10,390 bases of DNA, from positions 50,611-61,000 of the forward strand of contig MU657472.1 of the NCBI GenBank assembly GCA_026770575.1, read 5' to 3'. The translations under genes and the position numbers were made by a program. The stretch comes from Pelagophyceae sp. CCMP2097 (Eukaryota; Sar; Pelagophyceae). The notes under the pieces are model-generated. The model ran no database searches. It saw only the letters and a list, made by a program, of their open reading frames with translations, and was not told the origin of the DNA. Positions 1 to 7,210 of this stretch are shown in pieces; within the stretch, counting starts at the first letter, position 1, and each line of letters starts with the position of its first letter.

Positions 1-2
1 CG

Positions 3-212
3 TCGCGTAAGCTACCCCCTCCTCCCCCCCAAGGAAAAGAACCGAACCCTGGCACACCCGGCCCAAGCCCCGCGCCTGGTCGGCCGGCGAGCTCTGCTGT
101 GACGGCGCTTGAGCGCGCGGCGGCTGCGGCGCGTGCGGGAGCACAAGCGCGGAGAGGAGCGCCACGCAAATCCAAGCCTGGCCGACCGGCGCGGGAAACC
201 TATGCTTCTTGA
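3..212 (+). CDS. Possible C-terminal coding end, Pro/Ala/Arg-rich with AT-hook-like motif (5' partial)
   Basis: One plus frame is open from the left edge to a TGA at 210-212 (69 codons) and has no start in the window, so it would be the end of a gene entering from the left. The translation begins with a run of prolines, then has an alanine-rich, probably helical stretch (ALERAAAAARAGAQARRG), then a basic tail RKSKPGRPARETYAS. KPGRPAR resembles the GRP core of an AT-hook, a minor-groove DNA-binding motif, but a single weak copy is thin evidence. The stop is followed 45 bases later by TGTAA repeats and AATAAA, a reasonable 3' end. A GTAAGC at 7-12 could instead be a splice donor, in which case much of this is intron. 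In GC-rich DNA a 69-codon open stretch can arise by chance. Function not recognised. Confidence 0.3.
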   Translation, partial: SRKLPPPPPQGKEPNPGTPGPSPAPGRPASSAVTALERAAAAARAGAQARRGAPRKSKPGRPARETYAS

Positions 213-256
213 ACGCAGAGTTCCTCCGAGCACATGCGCGCCACTCGCACATCATC

Positions 257-275
257 TGTAATGTAATGTAATAAA
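257..275 (+). promoter_or_regulatory. Candidate polyadenylation signal: TGTAA x3 overlapping AATAAA
   Basis: TGTAATGTAATGTAA (257-271) is three tandem TGTAA pentamers and runs straight into AATAAA (270-275). TGTAA is the known poly(A) signal of green algae and AATAAA that of many other eukaryotes. The position about 45 bases after the TGA at 212 fits a transcript end. The other stops in the window are not followed by TGTAA, so this is suggestive only. Confidence 0.3.
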
Positions 276-344
276 AATCACAGGATGTTCAGTCCCGAGG
301 GACCTTCCCCTGGCCTAGTCAGATCAACCAGCTCTCTGTGCCGC

Positions 345-485
345 TGGGGCAACAACCACAACGGGTTCACAATCACTGGGACCATTCCGGCATGCCACTC
401 GGGCGCCGTCCCACTCCGGGTCACTGGAGCCATTCAGGCTTGCCACTCGGGCGCCCACAACGGGGTTTGAACCATTCAAGCTTAG
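345..485. repeat. Imperfect tandem repeat, about 45-bp unit, three copies
   Basis: The core CCATTC(A/C)(G/A)GC recurs at 382, 430 and 472 (spacing 48 and 42). The first two copies share an almost identical extension ending GCCACTCGGGCGCC, and CACAACGGG(G)TT precedes the first and third. Minus-strand frames here give repeated low-complexity peptides that follow from the DNA repeat and are not evidence of a gene. Confidence 0.6.
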
Positions 486-722
486 CAAGCGTGGATTTGA
501 TGAATGCGGGTAAGAAGTTAAAGGGGGGTCCGGGGGGTCTCCCTCCGGCACCCGCGACAGTCCGGCGCCGATGCGCTCCCAAGCGGCGGGCCTCGCCGGC
601 CGGGCCGATACGAGCAAGCCGGCGATTTGAAAGCGGGGAAGGAGTTTAAGGGGAAGTCCGGGGGGTCTCCCCCCGGTGCCCGCGAGAGTCCGGGCCCGGC
701 ACGCCCCCAAGCGGCGCGCCGG
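484..722. repeat. Tandem duplication, about 130-bp unit, two diverged copies
   Basis: Copy 1 starts with AGCAAGCG at 484 and copy 2 with AGCAAGCC at 613. Shared landmarks appear in the same order at a constant offset of about 130: GATTTGA (494 and 624), AAGGGG followed by GTCCGGGGGGTCTCC, CCCGCGA(C/G)AGTCCG, and CCCAAGCGGCG. The copies differ by many substitutions, so the duplication is not recent. The G-run GTCCGGGGGG in each copy could matter for DNA structure. No convincing coding frame runs through it. Confidence 0.7.
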
Positions 723-798
723 AACGTGCGATCGGATGTCTCACAGAGCGCAGCGAGCCCTTCAGTGGGCGTCACGTTTGAGGAGCGGAGCGGCGAGG

Positions 799-860
799 CC
801 AACGGATGGCGGAGTCCAACGGACGTCGCTAGGCGCCCGTTGGACGGAGCTGGCCGTTGG
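799..860. repeat. Nested inverted repeat (CCAACGG arms), possible small hairpin element
   Basis: CCAACGG occurs at 799-805 and TCCAACGG at 815-822; their reverse complements CCGTTGGA and CCGTTGG occur at 837-844 and 854-860. The four arms are symmetric about a 14-base centre, so the 62-bp block can fold into a long interrupted hairpin. It could be a degenerate miniature inverted-repeat element. No target duplication is obvious. Confidence 0.5.
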
Positions 861-890
861 TGACTTCAACTCGACGGGAGGGTGGCTTAC

Positions 891-929
891 GCGACGCGTG
901 TCGTGGACGAGCACAGGGCGTGGACGAGC
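891..929 (+). repeat. Dispersed repeat copy containing GTGGACGAGCA, partly duplicated
   Basis: GCGACGCGTGTCGTGGACGA (891-910) is followed by a second CGTGGACGAGCACAG copy ending near 932. Related sequence appears at about 2348-2382 and 8028-8059, where a TATTCACGT lead-in precedes CGACGC, TGT and GGACGAGC. Three related sites within 10 kb suggest a dispersed family. Its nature is unknown. Confidence 0.4.
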
Positions 930-1316
930 ACAGTCAGACAAGGAGCTACAGAGATCAACTCGACGGGGTGGGGTGAGAAAACCACTTGATCGAAGAGGGG
1001 GGCTTCGACTATCACGGTGGGCACGGCCCGTCGGAGCTACCCTTTGCCACTGCCCACTCGTTCCAGTACACGCGCCAGCAACAACGCACCATCCGGGACA
1101 GCTGCTTCAAAGGCGGGTTTCGTTTTTGGCGATTCTCAGAAAAAGTCGGGAAAAGTCCTCAACTTCCCGGCTACAGCACGCGCCCCACCCAAGGCGAATC
1201 GGAGGCCCCTCGCGGGATCGGGCGGGTCCATAGGCATTGCATAGTTTGGCAAGACAATTTTGCAAGGGGCGCGTCTCCTTGGTGAGATGCGCCTCCAACT
1301 TTGACCCTTTGCACCG

Positions 1317-1433
1317 TAACTCGTCAGCGCGGGAGTATAAGTTGTACCCGCCTAGGCCAGGATGGTAGCTATGAGCATAACGAGCAGAATTGCTTATAAT
1401 GGTTGCACCTTTTACTCGCGCGCTGACGAGTTA
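1317..1433. mobile_element. MITE-like element with terminal inverted repeats
   Basis: TAACTCGTCAGCGCG at 1317-1331 is the exact reverse complement of CGCGCTGACGAGTTA at 1419-1433. Weaker pairing continues inward (GAGTATAAG-type sequence against CTTTTACTC), giving terminal inverted repeats of about 30 bp on a 117-bp element. The outermost bases TAA/TTA could be a target duplication of the Tourist/PIF-Harbinger kind, but three bases are too few to be sure. No protein is encoded, so it would depend on a transposase from elsewhere. Confidence 0.6.
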
Positions 1434-1740
1434 AGATCCTCGAGACGCTTCTGGAAATCTATAGAATAATTCCTAGGAGAAAACCCGCTCGAGATAGGAA
1501 GAAAGGGTCTCTCCAAGCATTTTTGGGTTGTGAAGCGCTGAAGTGCCGGCACGGTGGGGCACCCCGGGTCTCTTTCCCCCCTCGACAGTCCGATGATGAG
1601 ATAAGGCGTGTACTTAAGACGTAAACTTCAGGCGGCGGCCGCGGCCACCGCGGCGGTCGCGTCGGCCTTCCTGGGCTTTTTCGCATACTTGCCGCGTCTC
1701 GCTTCTGCCGTGATACCGTCGATGAGGCTGGCGCTCTCCT

Positions 1741-2175
1741 TCAAGACCGAAAGCCGTGAAAATGAGCTTGTCGCGCTTCGCGCGGTCGCCTAGGGTATCT
1801 TTTGAGGCGCGCCGGGAAACCGCTCGCGACTCCGTTTGCAATGTTGTGGCGGTCCAGAGTGTTCAACCATTCCCCCAGTTGCAGGCGGTCGCGGATGCAT
1901 GCGAATCGCATTTTCATGCGGTTCATCAGAGCGTGGATGCTCCCGAACGCGCCTTCGCAAAACAGCCCGAGGGTGCGCCAGCACCGCACAAACCGCGGCA
2001 TCTCGAACTCGACCATGTGCGTCTTGATCTGGCGGTTCGCGGCGAGCTGGCGCAGCCGCCGCGGCACCGACTCGCACAGACCGCAGAGCGTCTCGATCTC
2101 GTCGTTGGTCAGCACGCGGCATGCGCGCGCGACGTGCATAAGCTCGCTTGGAGTAGTTCCAGAACAACCCTTTTT
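1741..2175 (-). pseudogene. Transposase-like C-terminal fragment (KDZ-like)
   Basis: The minus frame from the ATG at 2139 to the TGA at 1741 gives 132 residues with strongly GC-ending codons, as expected of real coding DNA. Its middle (KTHMVEFEMPRFVRCW, then LGLFCEGAFGSIHALMNRMK, then a DRL segment and a final DRHN) resembles the C-terminal block of large eukaryotic DNA-transposon proteins, where K-x-H, a G-x-F-x-E patch and an E/G-S-I-H-A motif precede a short basic tail. The assignment to Kyakuja-Dileera-Zisupton-type elements is by remembered pattern, not by a search. Just upstream a different frame reads FWNYSK; a small indel near 2150 would join it to SELMHVARACR, which suggests a frameshift. 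The DDE catalytic core is absent, so this is probably a dead fragment. It could alternatively be a terminal exon with its upstream exons lost or not recognised. Confidence 0.4.
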
Positions 2176-3017
2176 CTGAATCCTTTTAATTACTCAAACG
2201 AAATCCGCTTTTTAGGGGCTTTGAAGCAGCTGTGCCGGATATCCCGTGCCGACTTTCCAGTATCCACCAGCCCCGAAGCCCGGCGACCCCTATTTACCCA
2301 AAGGCTCAATAAGCCTGCAATTTCGGCTTATTACGAAAGGGGGAAAGTATATTCACGTGTACGACGCGTGTACAGGACGAGCAGCCAAATTCGCATGCCA
2401 AGCGGAGTAGAAACGTGAACGAGCAGGCTCGAACTCGGGTTCCGGTATTTCAATTTCAACGGCGACGGCCCGGGTATCGTGTTGTAACCCGGCGTTTTGA
2501 TGGAATCGGGGGTAAATGGGGGCGGGGAATCGAGTGGTCGCATTTTTTTTGCGCGATTCGCGCGGCATAGCGCCGATTTCGTAAAAATAATGGCCAAAAT
2601 CGAGGTTTGCGGCCTTTTTTGCGGCCCTTTCGATGCTCCGGGCACGTGGCAGTCTTCCCTCTACGTCCTTGGGAGACGTCCGCACTTGTCGACACATTTT
2701 TAGAGTGATACAAGACGCAGGCAAAATTGTCGTTTCGTGCCATTGTCGGTACAGCGGCCGGAAGGGGGCCTCGAGGAGGTTGGGCGGCGTCGAGCAGCGC
2801 CCCGCACTTGCTCGCGATGTCGCCGGTCTCGGGGTCAAAAGGGCGCGCTGGAGCTCGGCAAATTTGAAAACTTGCGGGTGCGCGCGGCAGTCGCACCTAC
2901 AGGGATGGTGCCTCGTGACATTGGCGGGATGATATAGAGCGCCAACTGGTGCTGTGGGACGGCCCAGGATGCACCCCGGCGGGATCCGGACGTGTCTCGA
3001 CTCACAAGGCGCAAAAT
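2176..3017. other. Intergenic stretch with no supported gene
   Basis: Long minus frames cross this stretch, but they run on out of frame into the Tudor-like gene and show no recognisable domain, so I do not call them. The only structure seen is a copy of the dispersed TATTCACGT...GGACGAGC repeat at about 2348-2382 and T/A-rich runs around 2545-2625. It also serves as the downstream flank of the Tudor-like gene. Confidence 0.5.
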
Positions 3018-3581
3018 TTACGAAATGTCCATCTCGTTCCCGTCGGGCCCGTTCGGCACGTCGGGGTCCGTCGCGGTATCCACGTCGTCCGAGTTGTCGT
3101 CCGACTCGCCGTCCGAATCGTCGTCCGACTCGCCGTCCGACTCTTCTTCCGACTCGTCTTCCAACTCGGCGGCTTCGGCTGCTCCTTCCAGAGCGAGTTC
3201 GGCCAGCTCTTCGCCGACGTCTAAGACGTCGACGACGGCTCCTTCGGTCATGCAAAGTTCTTGCGTGCAGTCTCGCACCACATGCACTTTAGGTACGTCT
3301 TGTTTACAGACGAATTGTTCGCCGCCCTCCTCGCTCACGAAATGGATGGTGAGCGTTTGGTCCCAGATTTCGACCACCACGCCACGGTAAAACGCCGTGT
3401 TGGCCTCGCCGGAGACGCCTGCATCATCCTTCCACAAAGCGAGGACCTGCTCGCCCACGATAAATTCGACCTTTGAGCCTTGTGCATGCATGGGCGGCAG
3501 CAGCACGTCTCGTTTGACGTCAAAGTCGTAGATTCTATCAAGTAAAGCGGCCCGCTTCTTCACAGCCACGCCCAGCGTATC
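3018..3581 (-). CDS. Tudor-like domain protein with acidic Ser/Asp/Glu tail (main exon)
   Basis: This minus frame is open to TAA at 3018-3020. It has no ATG at its start, only GTG codons, so it is best read as a downstream exon entered by splicing: ACTAAC (3602-3597) resembles a branch point and the AG at 3583-3582 an acceptor, giving GAT ACG CTG as first codons and 187 residues. A basic start (VAVKKRAALLDRIYDFD) leads to a probable Tudor/chromo-barrel fold: GEQVLALW, then TAFYRGVVVEIWDQTLTIHF, with the spacing of aromatic and Gly residues typical of Tudor strands. Tudor domains bind methylated Lys or Arg on histones or RNP proteins. The C-terminal third is acidic (EDESEEESDGESDDDSDGE and more), like histone-chaperone or nucleolar tails and likely disordered. 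It could instead be an Agenet-like or SGF29-like barrel. The partner is unknown. Confidence 0.6.
   Translation of the reverse strand, partial: DTLGVAVKKRAALLDRIYDFDVKRDVLLPPMHAQGSKVEFIVGEQVLALWKDDAGVSGEANTAFYRGVVVEIWDQTLTIHFVSEEGGEQFVCKQDVPKVHVVRDCTQELCMTEGAVVDVLDVGEELAELALEGAAEAAELEDESEEESDGESDDDSDGESDDNSDDVDTATDPDVPNGPDGNEMDIS
3080..3165 (-). repeat. Degenerate tandem repeat coding the acidic Ser/Asp tail
   Basis: Plus-strand units of the type (G/A)TCGTCCGACTCGCC recur with a period near 12 to 24 bases. On the minus strand they encode alternating SD, SDGE and SDDD blocks of the Tudor-like protein's tail. Such simple coding repeats are prone to slippage, so the tail length may vary between strains. 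Confidence 0.6.
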
Positions 3582-3880
3582 CTCGAGGTATTTAAGTTAG
3601 TGCGATGAAGCCGTCGTCGCATAGTCGTCGCAGTGGCACGGTGAATGAAGACGCAGGAGTCCGACGTCTGCACTGCAGTCGAGCGAGCACCCCGCCCTTT
3701 TCGGCTCTGAGCTGCACTCCGCCGCCGACCACCTCGCCAGGCAGTCTGCGCCTTGTGCCGCGCCCTCCGGCGCAATCGAAATGTGCCTTTCGCCGACTTC
3801 GCCGCCGCCGGCTTCTTGTTTGACTGTCGTTTGCACTTCCCAAACTGGTCCTTGACCACTCCACGGCCGCTCTTACTCAT
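3582..3880 (-). CDS. Probable first exon (plus intron) of the Tudor-like gene
   Basis: An ATG at 3880-3878 lies in an excellent Kozak context (gccgccATGa) and opens a frame MSKSGRGVVKDQFGKCKRQS followed by NKKPAAAKSAKG, rich in Lys like a nuclear N-terminus. The frame would run alone for 106 residues, to a stop at 3560 that overlaps the Tudor-like exon in another frame. A spliced join is therefore more likely than a separate gene. The donor is not resolved: phase-0 candidates such as GGA|GTGGTC or GCA|GTGCAG exist but none is strong. Another frame in this interval reads GADCLARWSA, which resembles the first strand of a Tudor domain, so the exon structure may be more complex. The interval given is exon 1 plus intron. 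Confidence 0.4.
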
Positions 3881-3881
3881 G

Positions 3882-4794
3882 GCGGCACGAAGGCAGTTGG
3901 CGCCAAGAAGGGCGCAGCGCCGAAGCCGTCGTGCACGTGTCGCAGGTCTCTATGATGAACGTCGGAACTACACGGACATACGAGTACCCTACCCTATACG
4001 ACTCGTTTACGCACGCTATCCACCTCGAGGAAGTTTTTAGTAGGTACATGGGTCCTATAGGCCGCGGCGGTCCTGTTTTTGGGTCCATAGGAGCCCCCAC
4101 TCCTCGCATGAACCTTGGTGCGCCCGCCACCCCCTTGGATTATCGCTAAATTCTCGTATTTTCATGCGCAACTCCCCTCGGGCCCTCTGATCAACTACGT
4201 GCGGCATGACCCAACCGAAAAAGCTGCCGGAAAACATATCGACTAGGGGCGCTTCCACGACGACCATCCATCGTATCGGTCTGAGCGATACGATGCTGGG
4301 ACGACCATAACCCACATTACAGCGAAGGATTGAAGCTGCAGCGTCCGTCCTTGGGTCATGGCCCACCGCACATCCCCTCGGATTGGCGGGGCCAACGAGC
4401 CAAACCGAGGCGATTTCCATTTCGGTACAAGCGAGCTTCCCCAGACGTCCAACAGCGTCTGACCCCATATCTTTTTTGGCAGGAGAGGCCTCGGAGGTGT
4501 CCGCGAGCGCCTGCCGCGCTGGACGGCCGATTGCGACCGCGCGCAAGAAACTATAACCCCAAAAGGCCGTTTTGACCCGTTTTTGACCCGTTTTTGCTAA
4601 CTTTTCTCACAGGTCGCGAATGTCACCGGAGATCGCACGAGCGCGTTCCTTGGGTCGAATATTGTCGGTATACCTCAAAACGCCGGGTTACAGTCTTGAC
4701 GTTGGGCCCTTTCTGTAAACCGGAACCCCCCTTATTACGATTAGAAACTCTGTCTTCTTGTTTCACTGTGCATCGCGCCGCGCGCTCCTGCGCC
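3882..4794. other. Intergenic region between two divergent genes, no supported gene
   Basis: The Tudor-like gene (minus) and LAS1 (plus) point away from each other, so this region should contain both promoters. Short frames exist on both strands, including a plus frame ending at 4149 with an aromatic-rich N-terminal part, but competing frames overlap it and no domain is recognisable. Visible structures are a hairpin with flanking direct repeats (4259-4308) and a short TTTTTGACCCG tandem repeat (about 4569-4596). No clear TATA box was identified for either gene. Confidence 0.5.
4259..4308. repeat. Perfect 10-bp hairpin flanked by 9-bp direct repeats
   Basis: CATCGTATCG (4269-4278) and CGATACGATG (4286-4295) are exact reverse complements around a 7-base loop. 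The whole is bracketed by GACGACCAT at 4259-4267 and again at 4300-4308. A hairpin between matching direct repeats is what a tiny mobile element with a target duplication would leave, or it may be a protein-binding palindrome. It encodes no protein. Confidence 0.6.
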
Positions 4795-6768
4795 ATGTCG
4801 TCGCACCCGCGCTGCGTGCCGTGGGCTGCGTGGGGCGAGTGGGTTTGGGTGCGCGAGGCATTGTTTCACGAGGACGGCGAGCGGCAGGCGGAAGGTGCGC
4901 TCTCTTGAAAGACGGTCTCGTGCGGCCCTGCGGACGCGGCCGGTGGTACGGGGCCGGGGGCGCGCGGCCCGGCGGACGCGGCCGACGGCATGCGGCTACG
5001 GCGCCCGGAGGCGGCCGCGTCGGGGCGCCACTGCGTTTGGGGCGGCGCCGCTTTGCGCGGGTCCGACGGCTGTCGCTTTTTCAGGTTCGCGGCGCGTGCT
5101 CGGCGTGTGGCGCCTGCGCGGCGGCGTGCCGCACGCGGCTGAGTGCACGGCCCACCTCGTCGACTGCCTCGATTCGCGCGTGGGCGTGGGCGACGGGGCA
5201 AGACTGGAACTGGCCATGGTGCGTTTCAATGGCTTCCGATGGGTGCCTATGGGTTTCCATGGCCTCTCGGATGTCCAATTCGTGAATCGCACCGCTTCAG
5301 CACTAGGTGGTGATCCGCACGGTCAACGGCCTCGTCGACGCGGGGCAGGCTTCGAAGACTGCAAAGAGTGTCTCTGGCCTCGCTTTTGCGCTCGGGCTCC
5401 CCTCGTGGCTCGTCGACATCCGACACCAGGCGAGATCCCGGTAAGCGTGCCCCCGGCGTGCGTGACCTCCGGCTCGAAACAGGCGACGCACAATTCATTA
5501 CCGTCCCTCGAGTTGCTCACCGCGGCGGCGCGCGAGCTCCTCAGCTACCTCCAAGTCAAGTACTGGCAGGCGCAGGCCGACCACCTGGCGGGCGACGCGG
5601 CCAATTGCCGGCAAACGCTCGAGACGCGAGTCGGCGGTGTCTTTGGCACCATCGCCGAGCGTCGAGCCCAGGCGTGTGAAAGTTGCGAATTCGGACTCTG
5701 CGCGGGACAGGTACTGGCGCGCGTCGGCGGCGCCGCCGCCCGAGGCGGAGGCGCGGCCGGGCGAGCCCAAGAAGAAGCGGCAGAAAAAAGTACCCGCGTG
5801 AGCACTCTCCGTCCCCGAGGACGCGCAACGCACACCGGACCATGCGTGCGTAGGGACGTCGCCGACGCGCTCTCTGCCCTCGTGAGCCCGCCGACCTTTG
5901 CGTCGGGATGCGGCCGCGCGAGTCGTGGGTCCGGCCGTGGGCTGCCTCTGGTTCGCGGCGATGGCGGTCGATGCCGCATCGGACCGGCGGCCACTTTGAT
6001 GCCACTAGGCGCCTACGAGTGTTTTCGACATTTTCCTCGACGTTCTCGTCGGCGGCGGTCTCGGTTGCGCGCGGCCGGCCGATCTCCTCGTGCCGCAGCG
6101 CACGCCGGCGCCAAGGACGGCAGACGCGGGACGGAAAAGCGCGAGACGATGGACAAGGGCGCGGGCCGCATATCCCACGACGGCGAGCGACGCCAGAACC
6201 TCACGCGGTGACGCGTAGGTCGAAGCGGTTCACTGGCGACGCCGCGTCGTTTGCCGCGCTCCAAAAGCGGTCCATGCCGCTCCTAGACCGGGCGCGGAGA
6301 GAATGGCCGCCCTTTTCGGCGGCGTTGGTGCAGAAGCTGCAGAAGCGCCTCTTGGCCGATGCGGTGGAGCCGCGCGAGCGCAAGCTGCTGCAAAGTTGGT
6401 TCAGAGCCTTGGTCGAAGACGAATCGTGGCTCGCCGGCGCCGGAACCGGTACGCGCGTCCGCGGCGGCCTCTGGGACGCCATGTTCGACGCGGCGACGAC
6501 TTCGCCGTCGGCGGCCGCGCGTGCCGCCGCCGCCGCCGCCGCCGTTTCGCTCGCGCAATCGATGGCGCGCAAGGACAAGCGCAAGGCGAAGTCACCGCGC
6601 GGCCCGGCGGCCGATCCACGCGCGCAGCCGCCGCCGTCGCTGGAGGACCTCGAGGCTTGGCTCGCCGCCGCCGCCGGAGACGCCGCCGTCGCGCCGAAAA
6701 CGCTGTGGCGCGCACGCCTCGTGCCTCAATCCGAGTGCGTCGGCGGCATCCTCGCCGGGGATGCCTAA
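4795..6768 (+). CDS. LAS1: LAS1-family pre-rRNA processing endonuclease (spliced)
   Basis: Las1 is the HEPN-type nuclease that, with the kinase Grc3/NOL9, cuts ITS2 during 60S ribosome maturation in the nucleolus. Exons with matching phases: 4795-4894, 5085-5218, 5307-5429, 5483 to about 5610, about 5672 (or 5711) to 5797, and 6219-6768. Exon 1 gives the start MSSHPRCVPWAAWGEWVWVR; exon 2 GVWRLRGGVPHAAECTA; exon 3 VVIRTVNGLVDAGQ then LGLPSWLVDIRHQ; exon 4 ATHNSLP and SYLQVKYWQAQ. This is the order of the Las1 N-terminal domain. Splicing of exons 3 and 4 builds RHQATH (R117, H122), the R-x4-H active site. Exon 5 carries a nuclear-localisation-like PKKKRQKKV. Exon 6 is helical (LLQSWFRALVEDESW) with an alanine run and ends LAGDA-stop. 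Introns use GTGCGC, GTGCGT, GC and GTGAGC donors with CAG or TAG acceptors. The ATG at 4795 has a Kozak-like gcgcc. The exon 4/5 junction is the least certain part. The protein, about 373-386 residues, is shorter than the human and yeast homologues; more exons may lie in the last intron. Confidence 0.9.
5430..5482 (+). other. LAS1: LAS1 intron 3: 53-nt GC-AG intron inside the catalytic motif
   Basis: Exon 3 ends CGA CAC CAG (RHQ) and exon 4 starts GCG ACG CAC (ATH). Only removal of this 53-base segment restores the Las1 R-x4-H motif and joins frames in phase. The first two bases are GC, not GT, and the last three CAG. CAGGCGA is present at both exon-intron boundaries, so the exact cut can slide, but no sliding position yields a GT donor. 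A nearby GTAAGC at 5441 looks like a better donor, but its use would shift the frame and destroy the motif. Confidence 0.75.
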
Positions 6769-6844
6769 CCTCTTGGGCCGAGCCGATGCCGAGTCGCGAG
6801 GTGGACTGGACCCCCTCCCTGCAGCTCCATACAGGCGAACTTGA

Positions 6845-6858
6845 AGTGTCGTGACACT
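6845..6858. repeat. Small palindrome after the LAS1 stop
   Basis: AGTGTC and GACACT flank a two-base centre, 76 bases after the LAS1 stop. Outer bases GGCG and CGCC extend the symmetry loosely. It could be a 3'UTR stem-loop. There is no other support for a function. Confidence 0.35.
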
Positions 6859-6907
6859 GTGTCGCCGAAGAGATAAATTTCCGGTGATACACTACGAGCT
6901 TAGTTCA

Positions 6908-6971
6908 GGACCCGAAGGGTCCTTGCCGTTTATTCAACGTCAGTTTACGGCAAGGGCCCTTCGGGTCCTTT
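6908..6971. repeat. Outer hairpin of block A (GGACCCGAAGGGTCC arms)
   Basis: GGACCCGAAGGGTCCTTGCC pairs with a nearly exact reverse complement ending GGGCCCTTCGGGTCC, around a loop of about 18 bases (TTATTCAACGTCAGTTT region). The inner 15 bases of the left arm are themselves palindromic. The inverted copy lies in A' at about 7679-7740. It marks the outer end of block A and may be a recognition or termination structure of the element. Confidence 0.7.
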
Positions 6972-6998
6972 GATTGAAGGATTACCAGGGGCAATTAT

Positions 6999-6999
6999 C

Positions 7000-7032
<33 letters not shown>

Positions 7033-7040
7033 TTGTCTGT
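6999..7040 (+). repeat. CTGT microsatellite in block A
   Basis: A run of CTGT tetramers interrupted by TTGT variants. The inverted copy at 7595-7650 (CAGA repeats) is longer, so the array has changed length since the two copies formed. It is the main difference between A and A'. Confidence 0.85.
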
Positions 7041-7088
7041 CGCCCAGCAAATCCGAGGTTCCACCTTGGGAAGAAAAAAACAGCAACT

Positions 7089-7210
7089 CGGCCGATTTAG
7101 CGATTGGTGGTTGATGCGATCGCTAAAATTTGGAGTTGAGGTCGAGCAGGAGCCTCATTGGAATCATCATAGAAGAAGTTTTTGGTCACAGGTTCGAATC
7201 TGGTCGGCCG
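7089..7210 (+). ncRNA. tRNA-like module in block A (SINE-like head)
   Basis: CGGCCGA (7089-7095) and TCGGCCG (7204-7210) form a perfect 7-bp pair like a tRNA acceptor stem. An imperfect A-box-like TAGCGATTGG starts at 7098 and a perfect B-box core GGTTCGAATC lies at 7191-7200, in a T-arm with one mismatched pair (ACAGG/CTGGT). At 122 bases it is longer than a normal tRNA, and I find no clean anticodon stem, so it is not a working tRNA gene unless it has an intron. An A-rich tail (CAAAAAAAAGAAAAAAG) follows directly, which together with the Pol III boxes is the typical layout of a tRNA-derived SINE. The tail could also arise by chance next to a degraded tRNA. Confidence 0.5.

Noticed and set aside
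324..802. Minus frames with repeated GDPPD.PL peptides
   Set aside because: The peptide repeats follow directly from the 130-bp DNA duplication and the G-run; no domain or stable codon bias supports a gene.
2353..3255. 300-codon minus frame overlapping the Tudor-like gene
   Set aside because: Its upstream part is the Arg-rich shadow of the Ser/Asp repeat in another frame, the rest has no domain, and no start is supported. The Tudor-like frame explains the overlap better.
3931..4149. 72-codon plus frame, aromatic-rich (TYEYPTLYDSFTHAIHL)
   Set aside because: It looks somewhat protein-like, but overlapping frames on both strands look equally so, and no family or splice context supports it.
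4055..4546. 163-codon minus frame
   Set aside because: It begins at TTG, has no recognisable domain, and spans the hairpin with direct repeats.
4895..6211. 438-codon continuous plus frame as a single unspliced protein
   Set aside because: Only parts of it (exons 2 and 4) match Las1. The intervening sequence lacks family features, and essential segments (exons 1, 3, 6) lie in other frames with good splice sites.
7089..7210. Functional tRNA gene
   Set aside because: No clean anticodon arm, excess length and a mismatched T-stem pair; a tRNA-derived repeat is more likely.
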